From Leptobrachium leishanense (taxonomy: Eukaryota; Chordata; Amphibia; Anura; Megophryidae): a stretch of DNA of 64,000 nucleotides. Shown here in pieces: positions 11,801 through 20,424 of this stretch (the stretch's first letter is position 1; every line of letters starts with the position of its first letter). The notes below the pieces were generated by a model. The model did not search any database and was not told the DNA's origin. It worked only from the letters and a program-made list of their open reading frames with translations. The DNA lies in the NCBI GenBank assembly GCA_009667805.1, contig CM019075.1, forward strand, positions 19,031,615 through 19,095,614. The letters run 5' to 3'. A program made the position numbers and the translations under genes.

Positions 11801-14800
11801 CCCTTGCTGCCGTAAGGGGCCTGGCCCGCCGGGGCCCTGTAGGCGCCCTTTTTAACAACTCCGGTATCGGACTCCGAATCCGGAGCTGACTGTCTCCTCC
11901 TGGCTGGCTGGGCGGACCAAGCAGCGTGCGTGGGAAGCTGCCTGCTGCGACAGAGGGCCTGGCTGGGTGAGGAAGAGAAGAAGAAAAGAAGAAGAAGAAG
12001 AAGAAAAGAGAAGAAGAAGAAAAGAAGGAGAAAAGAAGAAGGAGAAAAGAAGAAGAGAAAAGAAGAAGAAAAGAAGAAGAGAAAAGAAGAAGAGAAAAGA
12101 AGAAGAGAAAAGAAAAGAAGAAGAAGAAAAGAAGAAGAGAAGAGAAAAGAAGAAAGAGAAGAAAAGAAGAAGAGAGAAGAAAAGAAGAAGAGAGAAGAAG
12201 GACAGGGACAGAAGGCGTCAGAGCGGTGAGCCAGGGCCCAGCCAGACCCCCAGGGCCAAGCCAGATCCCCAAGGTCCAGTCAGACCCAAAGACCCAGTCA
12301 GACCCAAAGACCCAGCCAGACCCTAGGGCCCAGCCAGACCCTAGGGCTCAACCAAGCCCCAGTGCCCAGGCCAGCCCCAGGACCCAGCCAAGCCCAAAGG
12401 CCATCATACAGACAGCACATTACTGTGAGTTTTATTGCTGTGCAGCTCTGTGATACGCTCATACACACTGCACGTTACTGCGAGTTTTATTGCTGTGGAG
12501 CTCTGTGATACGCTCATACACACTGCACATTACTGTGAGTTTTATTGCTGTGGAACTGTGTTATGTCCTTTGTTTTGAAAGGGGGCGAAAAGCTGTTAAA
12601 GTTTGAGGACGTTTACGGGGGGGGGGGCATCTTGAGGTTCAGTAAGGGGCCCCATCATTTCTGACAGCTGCCCTGCTGATGGTGAGGGGAGCAGTCTGCA
12701 TGTGGACAGGGATCACCCACGTTACAGGGTTTTTAAAAGTCAATGCATCTATGATGGAACAGTTCCGTAATTGGTCTTTAAGGGGTTAAACCCCGTTCCT
12801 TCAGTCTAACCGTAGAGTGTCCTGCTAACAAAAGAAAAGTGGCAAAGCCTCTCGATAAGTGAGAATAAACCAAAGCACCAATTCAATTCCATTTAATACC
12901 GTTTATTTACATATCTGTATTAAGTAAAAGGTCCCACCTGGCTTTTACTCACCTATCGTAGGGTCGTGATCTTCAGGGAACCGGTGACTAATGAACTGCA
13001 TGGTCATCGCTAGAAGAAAGATAAACGAGAGGCGTCTCACCATCAAACGAGCAGAATAATTATTTAGACAGGGTTGCAGGGTCAGCAACACGCTACGCTG
13101 GTTAAAACGTCCGCTGCCTCGTGAATAGAGCCGAATAAAAATGCCTGGAGACCCGACATCATCAGCAACTGGTGCTGTCACTCTACTGGGACTACATATC
13201 CCATAATGCCAAGGAGAAAAAGGAAGAATACTGGAAGCGGCACAGCCTGACGCAGCGAGCATTGACTCGGAGTCCATATGACTCCATGGAGCCTTGCGCG
13301 TCCTGGCTGCGAGATCTCACAGTGCCAAGGATGAAACGCGGAGGGAGACCAGGAACTATTTTTTCCCAGTCCCGCTCTGCAGCTGGCGAGAAGAAGCGGC
13401 GCATCGCACTGCCCCCTCCACCGTGGGAGGAGAGAGGGGAGTATGGGATTTAAGGGGGGGGGGGAATCAGGGCACGTTAAAGGCAGAAGCACTTAAATCC
13501 AGCTTCGAGGAGACTGGAACAGCCTGTGCTTCCATGCGGAGGGGGAAACGAATATCTCCTATACAAAGTATAGGAGACGTTAAAGTAATGTATTACCTGC
13601 GTAGACGAAAGCTCAAAAAACTACAGGAGACGCTATGTGCAATGAATCCTGGAATTACCAGATCAGGACTGAAACATTTATTTTCTCACTAAACAATGAA
13701 CATACAAAGCCAAATCCGCAGTGTGCCCCCCCCTTGCCCCCTGGACTGCATAAAATTTGGCTGTTTCAACACACACTTGCCAACAGCCCTAGTTTTCCAG
13801 GTTTGTGCTCAGTGTCCCGAGGGGTTAACGGTCACATAATGCAATAAAGAAGTCGAAGGTTTGATGAATTCATCTCAGCCCTGGGAGTCAGTAGGGAACT
13901 CAGAATTTACAAATAACGTGCAATATATATTGTATATATATATATATCTCACATTCAGGAGCCTTGGGGTTAAATACCCCAATAAAAAGAATTAACAAGC
14001 TTCGCTTATGAAAGCCGCGTAAATAAACAGCAAACACCTCGTTAACTAAACCACAGCAGCGTTCTATTGTAAAGGACAAAACGCACAGCCTGGGTGACAC
14101 TTACTATATATACACACCGTGTATTACGCCGCTGCCCCCGGAACGACATACTGTGAATTAGCCCGCCGCCCCGATATACCGTGCATTACGCCGCCACCCC
14201 AGCACGATATACCGTGCATTACACCCCGAAGCGATATATTTCACATATTACGTCCCGGCGTGATATTACGCCCCCGAACGATATTCCACACATAACGCAC
14301 CCAGCGCAAAAATTGTCTTATTACGCCCCCAGCGCGATATTATGTCCCGGGGTAACATTCCACATATGCCCCCGGTGCGATATTCCACATATTACGTCCC
14401 CGGTGCAATATTCTGCATATTACGCCCCGGGGGGATATTCCGCAAATTATAATGTGCGGAATATTGCGCCGGGGGCGTAACATGCAACATATTGCGCCGG
14501 GGGCGCAACATGCAACATATCGCGCCGGGGGAGTAATATGCGGAATCCCGTGCCAAGGGTGTAATATGCGGAATACCGCTCCGGGGGATGTAATATGTGG
14601 AACACCGCGCTGGGTGCGTAATATCGTGCTGGGGGCGTAACAGGCAGAATATCGCGCTGGGGCGTAATAGGCAGAATATCTCGCTGGGGGGGTAATAGGC
14701 AGAATATCGCGCTGGGGGCGTAATAGGCAGAACATTACGCGACCCAGTGCAATATTCCACCCCCAACGCCATATTCCGCATATTACGTCCCCAGTACAAT

Positions 14801-15027
14801 ACTCCGTGTAACACCCCAGCACGATATTCTGTGTATTACGCCTCGCTGCCTAGTGTAACAGTCACGTTTGCATTATTTATAACGAGTATACACAAATTAT
14901 ATAAGAATATATGGATAATGAAGAGGTAAATCTCACCGCTCTTTCCAACGCCTCCAGCTCCCAGCATCACCAGCTTGTATTCCCGGGGTGGCATTGCGGG
15001 GGTTGGGCGACTGCTCCCCAGATCCAT
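8654..15027 (-). CDS. RIT1: RIT1, Ras-like small GTPase (five coding exons)
   Basis: Joining exons 15027-14937, 13009-12953, 10914-10841, 10643-10452 and 8884-8654 (minus strand) gives a 645-nt frame, 214 residues plus stop; human RIT1 has 219. The protein binds GTP at the inner plasma membrane and signals to MAPK/p38 pathways (family knowledge). All G-boxes are present: G1 GAGGVGKS at residues 23-30, G2 D-P-T48-I, G3 DTAGQ 70-74, G4 NKSD 129-132, G5 ETSA 157-160. The C-terminus is basic ([11 protein letters not shown]...) without a CAAX box, which is typical of RIT and unlike most Ras proteins. An in-frame TGA lies upstream of the ATG, and the ATG has G at -3 and +4. All junctions are GT/AG. 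Its neighbour in this window and in human is SYT11. No defect is seen. Confidence 0.97.
9277..9430. repeat. Dispersed repeat paired with 17363-17460
   Basis: GTGCTACATTCCCCATATGC and GCATCCTGGGTCTGTTTT occur in the same order here and at 17363-17460. In both places a foldback segment with CTTTCGAGAG follows. Together they look like one composite repeat, separated by a TATC/TATA microsatellite. Class unknown. Confidence 0.6.
9489..10167. repeat. Nested foldback (palindromic) element in RIT1 intron 4
   Basis: Outer arms 9489-9634 and about 10019-10167 are near-perfect reverse complements (about 147 bp), starting CTAACGTTACATTTAAAAG and ending with its complement. Inner arms 9649-9691 and 9751-9793 pair around ATGATCACATATTTTAACAC. 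Between the inner arms lies a tRNA-Gln fragment. A direct repeat beginning AGTCCAATAAAAAAGGTATC lies just outside both ends (about 9430 and 10166). No reading frame is present. A half copy of the outer arm is at about 17575-17690. Confidence 0.75.
9694..9747 (-). pseudogene. Truncated tRNA-Gln(CTG) 5' fragment, 54 nt
   Basis: The minus strand reads as tRNA-Gln from position 1 (GGTCCCATGGTGTAATGG) through the D arm, the anticodon loop CTCTGAA (anticodon CTG) and the variable region to CCGAGTT at the T loop. It is then replaced by AAAAAAA. The T arm 3' half, acceptor 3' half and B box are missing, so it cannot be a functional gene. It sits at the exact centre of a palindrome. Confidence 0.85.
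10452..10643 (-). CDS. RIT1: RIT1 fourth coding exon (G4 NKSD)
   Basis: 192 nt, 64 whole codons, running from [16 protein letters not shown] through [15 protein letters not shown]. Acceptor CTCTCCTCAG, donor GTGAGG. Confidence 0.96.
10841..10914 (-). CDS. RIT1: RIT1 third coding exon (G3 DTAGQ)
   Basis: 74 nt encoding [20 protein letters not shown] followed by DTAGQ. Acceptor is CTGCAG and donor GTGAGG. Restores the frame exactly after the phase-1 junction with the previous exon. Confidence 0.95.
11462..11522. repeat. Half copy of the palindromic hAT-type MITE
   Basis: AATCGCGGGAGCTGTAATTC followed by AACATCTGGGAGGGCTGG matches the right arm of the family. The left arm is not recognisable. 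Confidence 0.45.
11968..12215. repeat. GAA/GA purine microsatellite in RIT1 intron 3
   Basis: About 250 bases are almost pure purine on the plus strand (AAGAAG and AAAAG units). It is open in several frames on both strands and produces Lys/Glu/Arg-rich or Ser/Phe/Leu-rich apparent ORFs, which are not genes. A downstream stretch, 12235-12405, repeats CAGCCAGACCC-like units. Confidence 0.85.
12410..12556. repeat. Short tandem duplication, about 56-bp unit
   Basis: GTGAGTTTTATTGCTGTG and GCTCTGTGATACGCTCATAC recur in the same order about two and a half times. No coding signal. Confidence 0.7.
12953..13009 (-). CDS. RIT1: RIT1 second coding exon (switch I)
   Basis: 57 nt encoding [18 protein letters not shown], the effector region with the switch I threonine. 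Acceptor TTTCTTCTAG and donor GTGAGT are consensus. The exon starts with the last two bases of Ala31 and ends with the first base of Glu50. Confidence 0.95.
13170..13480. promoter_or_regulatory. CpG-rich stretch with a ZNF143/THAP11-like motif inside RIT1
   Basis: This segment of the intron between the first two coding exons is visibly richer in CpG than its surroundings (CTGACGCAGCGAGC, TTGCGCGTCCTGGCTGCGAG and others) and contains GACTACATATCCCATAATGC, which fits ACTAYRNNNCCCR. It could be an alternative or internal promoter. It could also be a diverged copy of the motif-bearing MITE family. I cannot tell which from sequence alone. Confidence 0.3.
14120..14850. repeat. Minisatellite (about 27-bp unit) that switches orientation twice, RIT1 intron 1
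   Basis: Left part (to about 14455) repeats CGATATTCCACATATTACG with C-rich spacers. From about 14455 to 14735 the same unit runs in reverse complement (GCGGAATATTGCGCCGGGGG). After about 14740 it returns to the first orientation. The array ends about 90 bp from the donor of RIT1 coding exon 1. Long apparent ORFs in it are products of the repeat. Confidence 0.85.
14937..15027 (-). CDS. RIT1: RIT1 first coding exon (N-terminus and P-loop)
   Basis: Encodes MDLGSS...[17 protein letters not shown] and one base of the next codon; donor GTGAGA follows. A splice acceptor, TTATTCTCTGTAG, ends at 15052, leaving only 24 nt of 5' UTR in this exon, so an upstream non-coding first exon is expected, as in human RIT1. 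I could not locate it. Confidence 0.95.
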
Positions 15028-15159
15028 AACCCAAATGGGGTCTGCAGCTCACTACAGAGAATAACGTGTCACACATATAGACATACACACACACACATAT
15101 ATATATATTAACCCCTGCCTCAGCACCTGGATTCCAGCGCCCCCTGCATCAAATACTCA

Positions 15160-15984
15160 GTGATTACATTGACCCCCAAAGAACCCCATACCCCCCCGAT
15201 CACAATATACCCCCCGCCTTCAATGCCCCATACCCCCAATCACAATATACCCCCGCCTTCAATGCCCCATACCCCCAATCACAATATACCCCCCGCCTTC
15301 AATGCCCCACACCCCCGATCACAATATACCCCCGCCTTCAATGCGCCATACCCCCAATCACAATATACCCCTGCCTTCAATGCCCCACACCCCCCGATCA
15401 CAATATACCCCGCCTTCAATGCCCCACACCCCCCGATCACAATATACCCCCGCCTTCAATGCCCCATACCCCCAATCACAATATACCCCCGCCTTCAATG
15501 CCCCATACCCCCGAATCACAATATACCCCAGCCTTCAATGCCCCATACCCCCCAATCACACATAACCCCAGCCTTCAATGCCCCATACCCCCCAATTCAC
15601 AATATACCCCCGCCTTCAATGCCCATACCCCCCCAATCCAATATACCCCCGCCTTCAATGCCCACATTACCCCCGAATTCACAATATACCCCAGCCTTCA
15701 ATGCCCCATACCCCCCCAATCACAATATACCCCCGCCTTCAATGCCCCATACCCCGATCACAATATACCCCAGCCTTCAATGCCCCATACCCCCCAATCA
15801 CAATATACCCCCGCCTTCAATGCCCCATACCCCCCAATCACAATTATACACCCCGCCTTCAATGCCCATACCCCCAATCACAATATACCCCCGCCTTCAA
15901 TTGCCCACATACCCCCCCAATCACACATATACCCCCCGCCATCAATGCCCCATAACACCCCAATCACAATATACCCCGCCTTCA
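15160..15984. repeat. Minisatellite, 38-40 bp unit, cut by assembly gap
   Basis: About twenty copies of a C-rich unit containing CAATCACAATATACCCCC and GCCTTCAATGCCCCATAC. Units differ by small C-run indels. Long proline-rich ORFs here are repeat artefacts. The array runs directly into the gap at 15985. Confidence 0.95.
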
Positions 15985-16084
15985 NNNNNNNNNNNNNNNN
16001 NNNNNNNNNNNNNNNNNNNNNNNNNNNNNNNNNNNNNNNNNNNNNNNNNNNNNNNNNNNNNNNNNNNNNNNNNNNNNNNNNNNN
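15985..16084. other. Assembly gap (100 N)
   Basis: Exactly 100 N characters, the conventional size for a gap of unknown length. It lies between two different minisatellites, so real array length here is undetermined. Confidence 1.
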
Positions 16085-16905
16085 ATCTGACCCCCCCCCC
16101 ATACTAATGCCCTGCCTGCTATACCGACGCACTGACCCCCATACTAATGTCCTGCCCGCTATACCGATGCACTGACCCCCATACGAATGGCCTGCCTGCT
16201 ATACCGACGCACTGACCCCCATACTAATGGCCTGCCTGCACTATACCGACGCACTGACCCCCATACGAATGGCCTGCCTGCTATACCGACGCACTGACCC
16301 CCATACTAATGCCCTGCCCGCTATACCGACGCACTGACCCCCATACTAATGCCCTGCCCGCTATACAGACGCACTGACCCCCATACTAATGTCCTGCCCG
16401 CTAACATATACGACGCACTGACCCCCATACTAATGCCTGCCCGCTATACCGATGCACTGACCCCCATACTAATGCCCTGCCCACTATACCGACGCACTGA
16501 CCCCCCCATACTAATGCCCTGCCCGCTATACCGACGCACTGACCCCCCCATACTAATGCCCTGCCCGCTATACCGACGCACTGACCCCCCATACTAATGC
16601 CCTGCCTGCTATACCGACGCACTGACCCCCATACTAATGCCCTGCCCGCTATACCGACGCACTGACCCCCCCATACTAATGCCCTGCCTGCTATACCGAC
16701 GCACTGACCCCCATACTAATGCCCTGCCTGCTATACCGACGCACTGACCCCCCATACTAATGCCCTGCCCGCTATATATACCGACGCACTGACCCCCCAT
16801 ACTAATGCCCTGCCTGCTATACCGACGCACTGACCCCCCCATACTAATGCCCTGCCTGCTATACCGACGCACTGACCCCCCCCATACTAATGCCCTGCCT
16901 GCTAT
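16085..16905. repeat. Minisatellite, 40-bp unit
   Basis: About twenty copies of a unit containing ATACCGACGCACTGACCC and ATACTAATGCCCTGCC. The unit is unrelated in sequence to the array on the other side of the gap. No coding potential. Confidence 0.95.
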
Positions 16906-16910
16906 ACTGT

Positions 16911-17057
16911 AAAGTAAAATGAATATACTGACTCTTTTGTATTAAATCAATTTAAGTAGGTTTATTTCCTCAACTGTAAAAGACAACGTTTTGACCCTTG
17001 CAGGTCTTTGTCAAGTTTTGATTTAATACGGTAGAGTCCGTATATTGATTTTACTAC
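16911..17057. repeat. Foldback MITE, about 147 bp
   Basis: Left end GTAAAGTAAAATGAATATAC and right end GTATATTGATTTTACTAC pair with each other. The loop contains TTTTGACCCTTGCAGG. There is no ORF and target duplications are not clear. It directly abuts the minisatellite. Confidence 0.65.
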
Positions 17058-17159
17058 ATGGAGGATTTGGATCCATTCTGATTGGTGAGAATGCTGGTTG
17101 TGGCCATCGCTTTACATATGAACTTGCCCACTATGCCAGCGCCCTGCTCACTATTTTGA

Positions 17160-17356
17160 TTGATTGCCCTTATTGAGAAAATATTTTACCAGGAAGGATA
17201 CATTGAGATTTCTCTCGTTTTCAAGTATGTCCTGGGTGGTGAGTCTGTACCGTTAGGGGTCTTGCCCAAGGACATTTACTGGAGAGGTGCCCACTGGGAT
17301 TGAACCCATGACTCCACAGGCTCTCTCCATGCAGAGCAGTGATGTTACCTCTACTC
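17160..17356 (-). repeat. Near-complete tRNA-derived SINE
   Basis: Read on the minus strand from 17356: GGGTGGAGTAGAGGTAACAT (A-box-like region), then GGTTCAATCCC at 17306-17296, an exact match to the polymerase III B box GGTTCRANYCC. The body follows with GTCCTTGGGCAAGACCCC and CACCCAGGACATACTTG, then a 3' part ATCTCAATGTATCCTTCCTG and an A/T-rich end. This is tRNA head plus body, the structure of a SINE. Fragments of its body and 3' end occur at 2998, 6637, 28428 and 34078. It depends on a LINE partner in trans (family knowledge). Confidence 0.8.
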
Positions 17357-17362
17357 CACCCA

Positions 17363-17695
17363 GAGTTCCTGTGCTACATTCCCCATATGCAGCAAGGAAC
17401 TCTGGGTAAGCCATGCAAATGACGTCGGTCTCACATTGCATCCTGGGTCTGTTTTCACACAGAACCCTTCAATCAATGCCATGCCATACTAGATGGCTTT
17501 TTTTTTTCTTTCTTTTAGCAGAGCGGTTTATGCAACTGGTCAAAGCCATATATATATATATATCACGAATAGTCGTGCATAGTGATACCTTTTTATTGGA
17601 CTGTTACATTTAAGACAAGCTTTCGAGAGTGTGACTCTCTTCTTCAGGTCTGGATCTATACTGAGCAATATCCTAGAATTGAATAATCTATTTAT
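17363..17695. repeat. Composite repeat related to 9277-9640
   Basis: Shares GTGCTACATTCCCCATATGC and then, after a TA microsatellite, CTTTTTATTGGACTGTTACA and AAGCTTTCGAGAG with CTTCAGGTCTGG. Only one arm of the foldback is kept here. Confidence 0.6.
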
Positions 17696-17699
17696 AAAT

Positions 17700-19980
17700 A
17701 CATATATTGTATCTTTGTGCAGTTCTCAGTGGTTTGACTTGTAACCGTCTAATGTTTCTTTTGCCTCTGTCACTAAAACAAACTGTGCTGCTCCTCCAGG
17801 CGTTCTCATTGCTCCCTCATCACGCCGTATCATCGTTTTGTATCTGTTTCATACATTTTCTTGTCAGCTTTATTGATTTTTTTCTTTTGTTCTGTATTCG
17901 GCTGTCCCGTGTCACAGATGTCTGTTTTTTTTTTATTACGTGTTCTGCTGATTTATCGTTTCTCGTTTTTTGTTTTCCAGCTCACTTCTCCTCTGGCTGG
18001 CACGGTGGCGGTTAATGTGAGAGCAATGAGCTAATCTCACCCCCGGGGCCTGCCATCTCCTGGTTACTCACACATCTATGACATCAGCCTACTAATCTGC
18101 CTTTTGTCCAAGTTCAAGGAACCCGTCTATTCCATCCTAACGCATTCAGACTCCAGCGCTCAGTTCAAGTGAATCAAACTTTATTGGTGTGTTAACAAAT
18201 CCAAATGTACAATATAGCATTACAGAGTATACAGCATTACGCAGGTTCACACACTTTTTTTAGATTTTTTTTTCTGCTTATATACTTTATTTTCTTACAT
18301 TTTGATGTGAATTTGTCAGGGATAGTATATATCGATAGGGGAGACAGACGGGGATTGTGTGAGGAGAGATCCGAGAATCTCCCATGTCGCGTCAACAGAT
18401 CAGAAAGGCACTGTGAGGGTGTAGTGTTTACCAGGCCTCACGCACAGTCAGGGAAGGTGCAAGACGTTTAGCGCTTACCTTTCCTTTTTTTATGTCACGG
18501 TAGTAGTACACGAACATGACAGCCGTTCGGAAGGAAAGATCAAAAAGTATTTTTACAGCAGCTGGAGGGGAGGGGACTGGCCCTTTAAATTCGTCCCTTT
18601 AAATGGGATTTTTCGAAGAGGGAATTTGGCATGCACAAAGACACAAGCTTTGCCCATTAAACGCACAAGTGCATCAGCATAACTCAACTCCGTTCCTGAT
18701 TTTTTTTTCTGGGCTTTTTTTTCTTTCTTCACCCTGGAGAATTCTCCAGACTGGAATAATTCATGTCAACATGATAAGCCAAACCCTGCTTCCCTCCCCA
18801 GAGCACATCAGTAAGAAAGCATTAATGCTCTCTTGCAGAAGGGGCCTAGAGGAAGGAGGGGAGGGAGAGGGGGGTGATGGTACTTAAGATCAGAAGAACA
18901 AAAGAAAATATCCACTGACTTAGATAATACACCAAAGCCTTCAGTAAACGGAAAGCAGAGAGGATTGGGATAGCGGAAGAGGCAAAAAAGGAAAAAAATA
19001 AACTTACTGGTGAAAAAGCCCAGTAAGCGAGAGCACACAGAGGACTACGTAAAATAGAATGATTTAAATGTCCTCTTGAGTCTTGACTGACTTTGTAGCT
19101 TTGCAAAACATTGTAACAGCTCAATGATATAGGAGGGCCTCTATAAATCACCGCATTGTAATGGTATAATAGAGATGGCAATGCATGCCAAGTGCAAAGG
19201 GACAAGAGCTACTGTTTCAAGGGGATAGTGACAGCGGTGGAAAATTGCCATTTTTACTCCAAAATGATCTGAATTATAATTTTTCGGCAGCTCCAGTGTA
19301 GGTTCAGGTCAATCGTTCTGAATTTCACCACCAATTCACAAGTAATCAAGCCTGGAGGACTTCTATTTTCATATACTAAAGTGGCACTGATGGAATAGAT
19401 CAGGGCTGGCCAAAAAGGTAGATTCCCAGATGGCTTAGGACTAAATCTCCCATGATGCTTTGCCAAACCCATTACCGGCATGTGGTTCTACACCAACGCA
19501 ACTTGACGTTATGGGCAAATCTTGAGTCAGGTTTGCTGGTAAGAGTAAAGGGAACAGGGCTCTATCCTGGTTTTCCGTGCGAGCGATGGTATAGGTGACT
19601 GCGCAGGCGGAGCGGGAACAGAGCAGAGTTAATTGATGGGTAGAGTAGAAAAACAATCGCAAAGGGAAATAAAATCACAATGGGTGGTTACGAAGCCCTA
19701 AACTGGTTGGAATAGCAAGGACAGCACCGCTATCGGTGGTGAATTCTATCTGGTGCCCTGCTGGTGGCAAAACTGTTAGCCCTCTTCCAACAAGGGCACT
19801 CTGATGAGAAGCTGGCGGCATGGCATTTATAGTAACTTCAGGCACCGGTCAGTAGTTTACTGCCAGCTGTCCAAGTTCCTTGACGACCACTTGAACTGAT
19901 AGGCCCGGTAGGGCCATGTAAGAGGTGAGGTGGAACTCTGATCAATGGTGGAGTCTGTCAATTGTTTAGGTAGGTATACA
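17700..19980. other. No gene recognised (between RIT1 and SYT11)
   Basis: No exon-like segment with protein motifs and splice signals was found. T-rich runs occur at 17930, 18260 and 18700. A half arm of the motif-bearing MITE (TCTCCCATGATGCTTTGCC) is near 19446. An upstream non-coding RIT1 exon could lie anywhere here, but I cannot pick it out. Confidence 0.5.
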
Positions 19981-19982
19981 GT

Positions 19983-20115
19983 AAAAGAGAAGGTTCAGGC
20001 ACGTTACTTGGGAAATTAATGACGTTTCAGCCAGAAGGGGCTTGAGGAAGGCTGTGTTATGGCTGAAATGTCGCTAATGTCCCAATAAGCGGCGTGCTTG
20101 GACCTTCCCCTTTCC
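19983..20115. repeat. Foldback MITE with a GAGGAAGG hinge
   Basis: Left arm AAAGAGAAGGTTCAGGCACG and right arm CGTGCTTGGACCTTCCCCTT are complementary. The inner arms pair through GACGTTTCAGCC and GGCTGAAATGTC, with the loop GGGGCTTGAGGAAGG. No reading frame. Confidence 0.65.
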
Positions 20116-20242
20116 TGTATGTATGCTGGGAGCCTGGGCATGCCCTGCGTGCTTTGAGCACCTGCTAGAGCGGAGTTTTTCTATTTATTAGGAGTGCATC
20201 TCTCCTCATTGTTTAGGTAGGGTCAGATCCTTAGGTTACAAA

Positions 20243-20421
20243 CAGGGTTATTCAAACAGAGGTGAAAAGCAGAATGATTGGAGGATTGAAAATTCTAGGT
20301 CAAAATAGCCAAACCAGAAAAATTCTCCCATTCATCGCACTTCACAAATCGGCTATTTTGACCTAGAATTTTCCATTCTCCAGTCATTCTCCTGCTTTTC
20401 ACCACTCTCTGAATAACCCTG
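20243..20421. mobile_element. Foldback MITE, CAGGGTTATTCA-end family, AAA duplication
   Basis: Starts CAGGGTTATTCAAAC and ends TCTGAATAACCCTG. The flanks are AAA at 20240-20242 and 20422-20424. The interior AAAATTCTAGGTCAAAATAG pairs with TATTTTGACCTAGAATTTTC. Second of three short members of the family. Confidence 0.85.
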
Positions 20422-20424
20422 AAA

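Noticed and set aside
11930..12326. Lys/Glu/Arg-rich and Ser/Phe/Leu-rich ORFs over 100 codons
   Set aside because: They are translations of the GAA/GA microsatellite, open in several frames on both strands, inside a RIT1 intron.
13172..13692. ORFs of 93-132 codons in the CpG-rich RIT1 intron segment
   Set aside because: They overlap each other on both strands with no recognisable domain; high GC content alone explains the open frames.
15160..16175. 315-codon proline-rich ORF
   Set aside because: Runs through a minisatellite and the N gap; no protein-like composition change.
16085..16905. Regular repeats resembling a CRISPR array
   Set aside because: Units are contiguous tandem copies without unique spacers, and the genome is eukaryotic.
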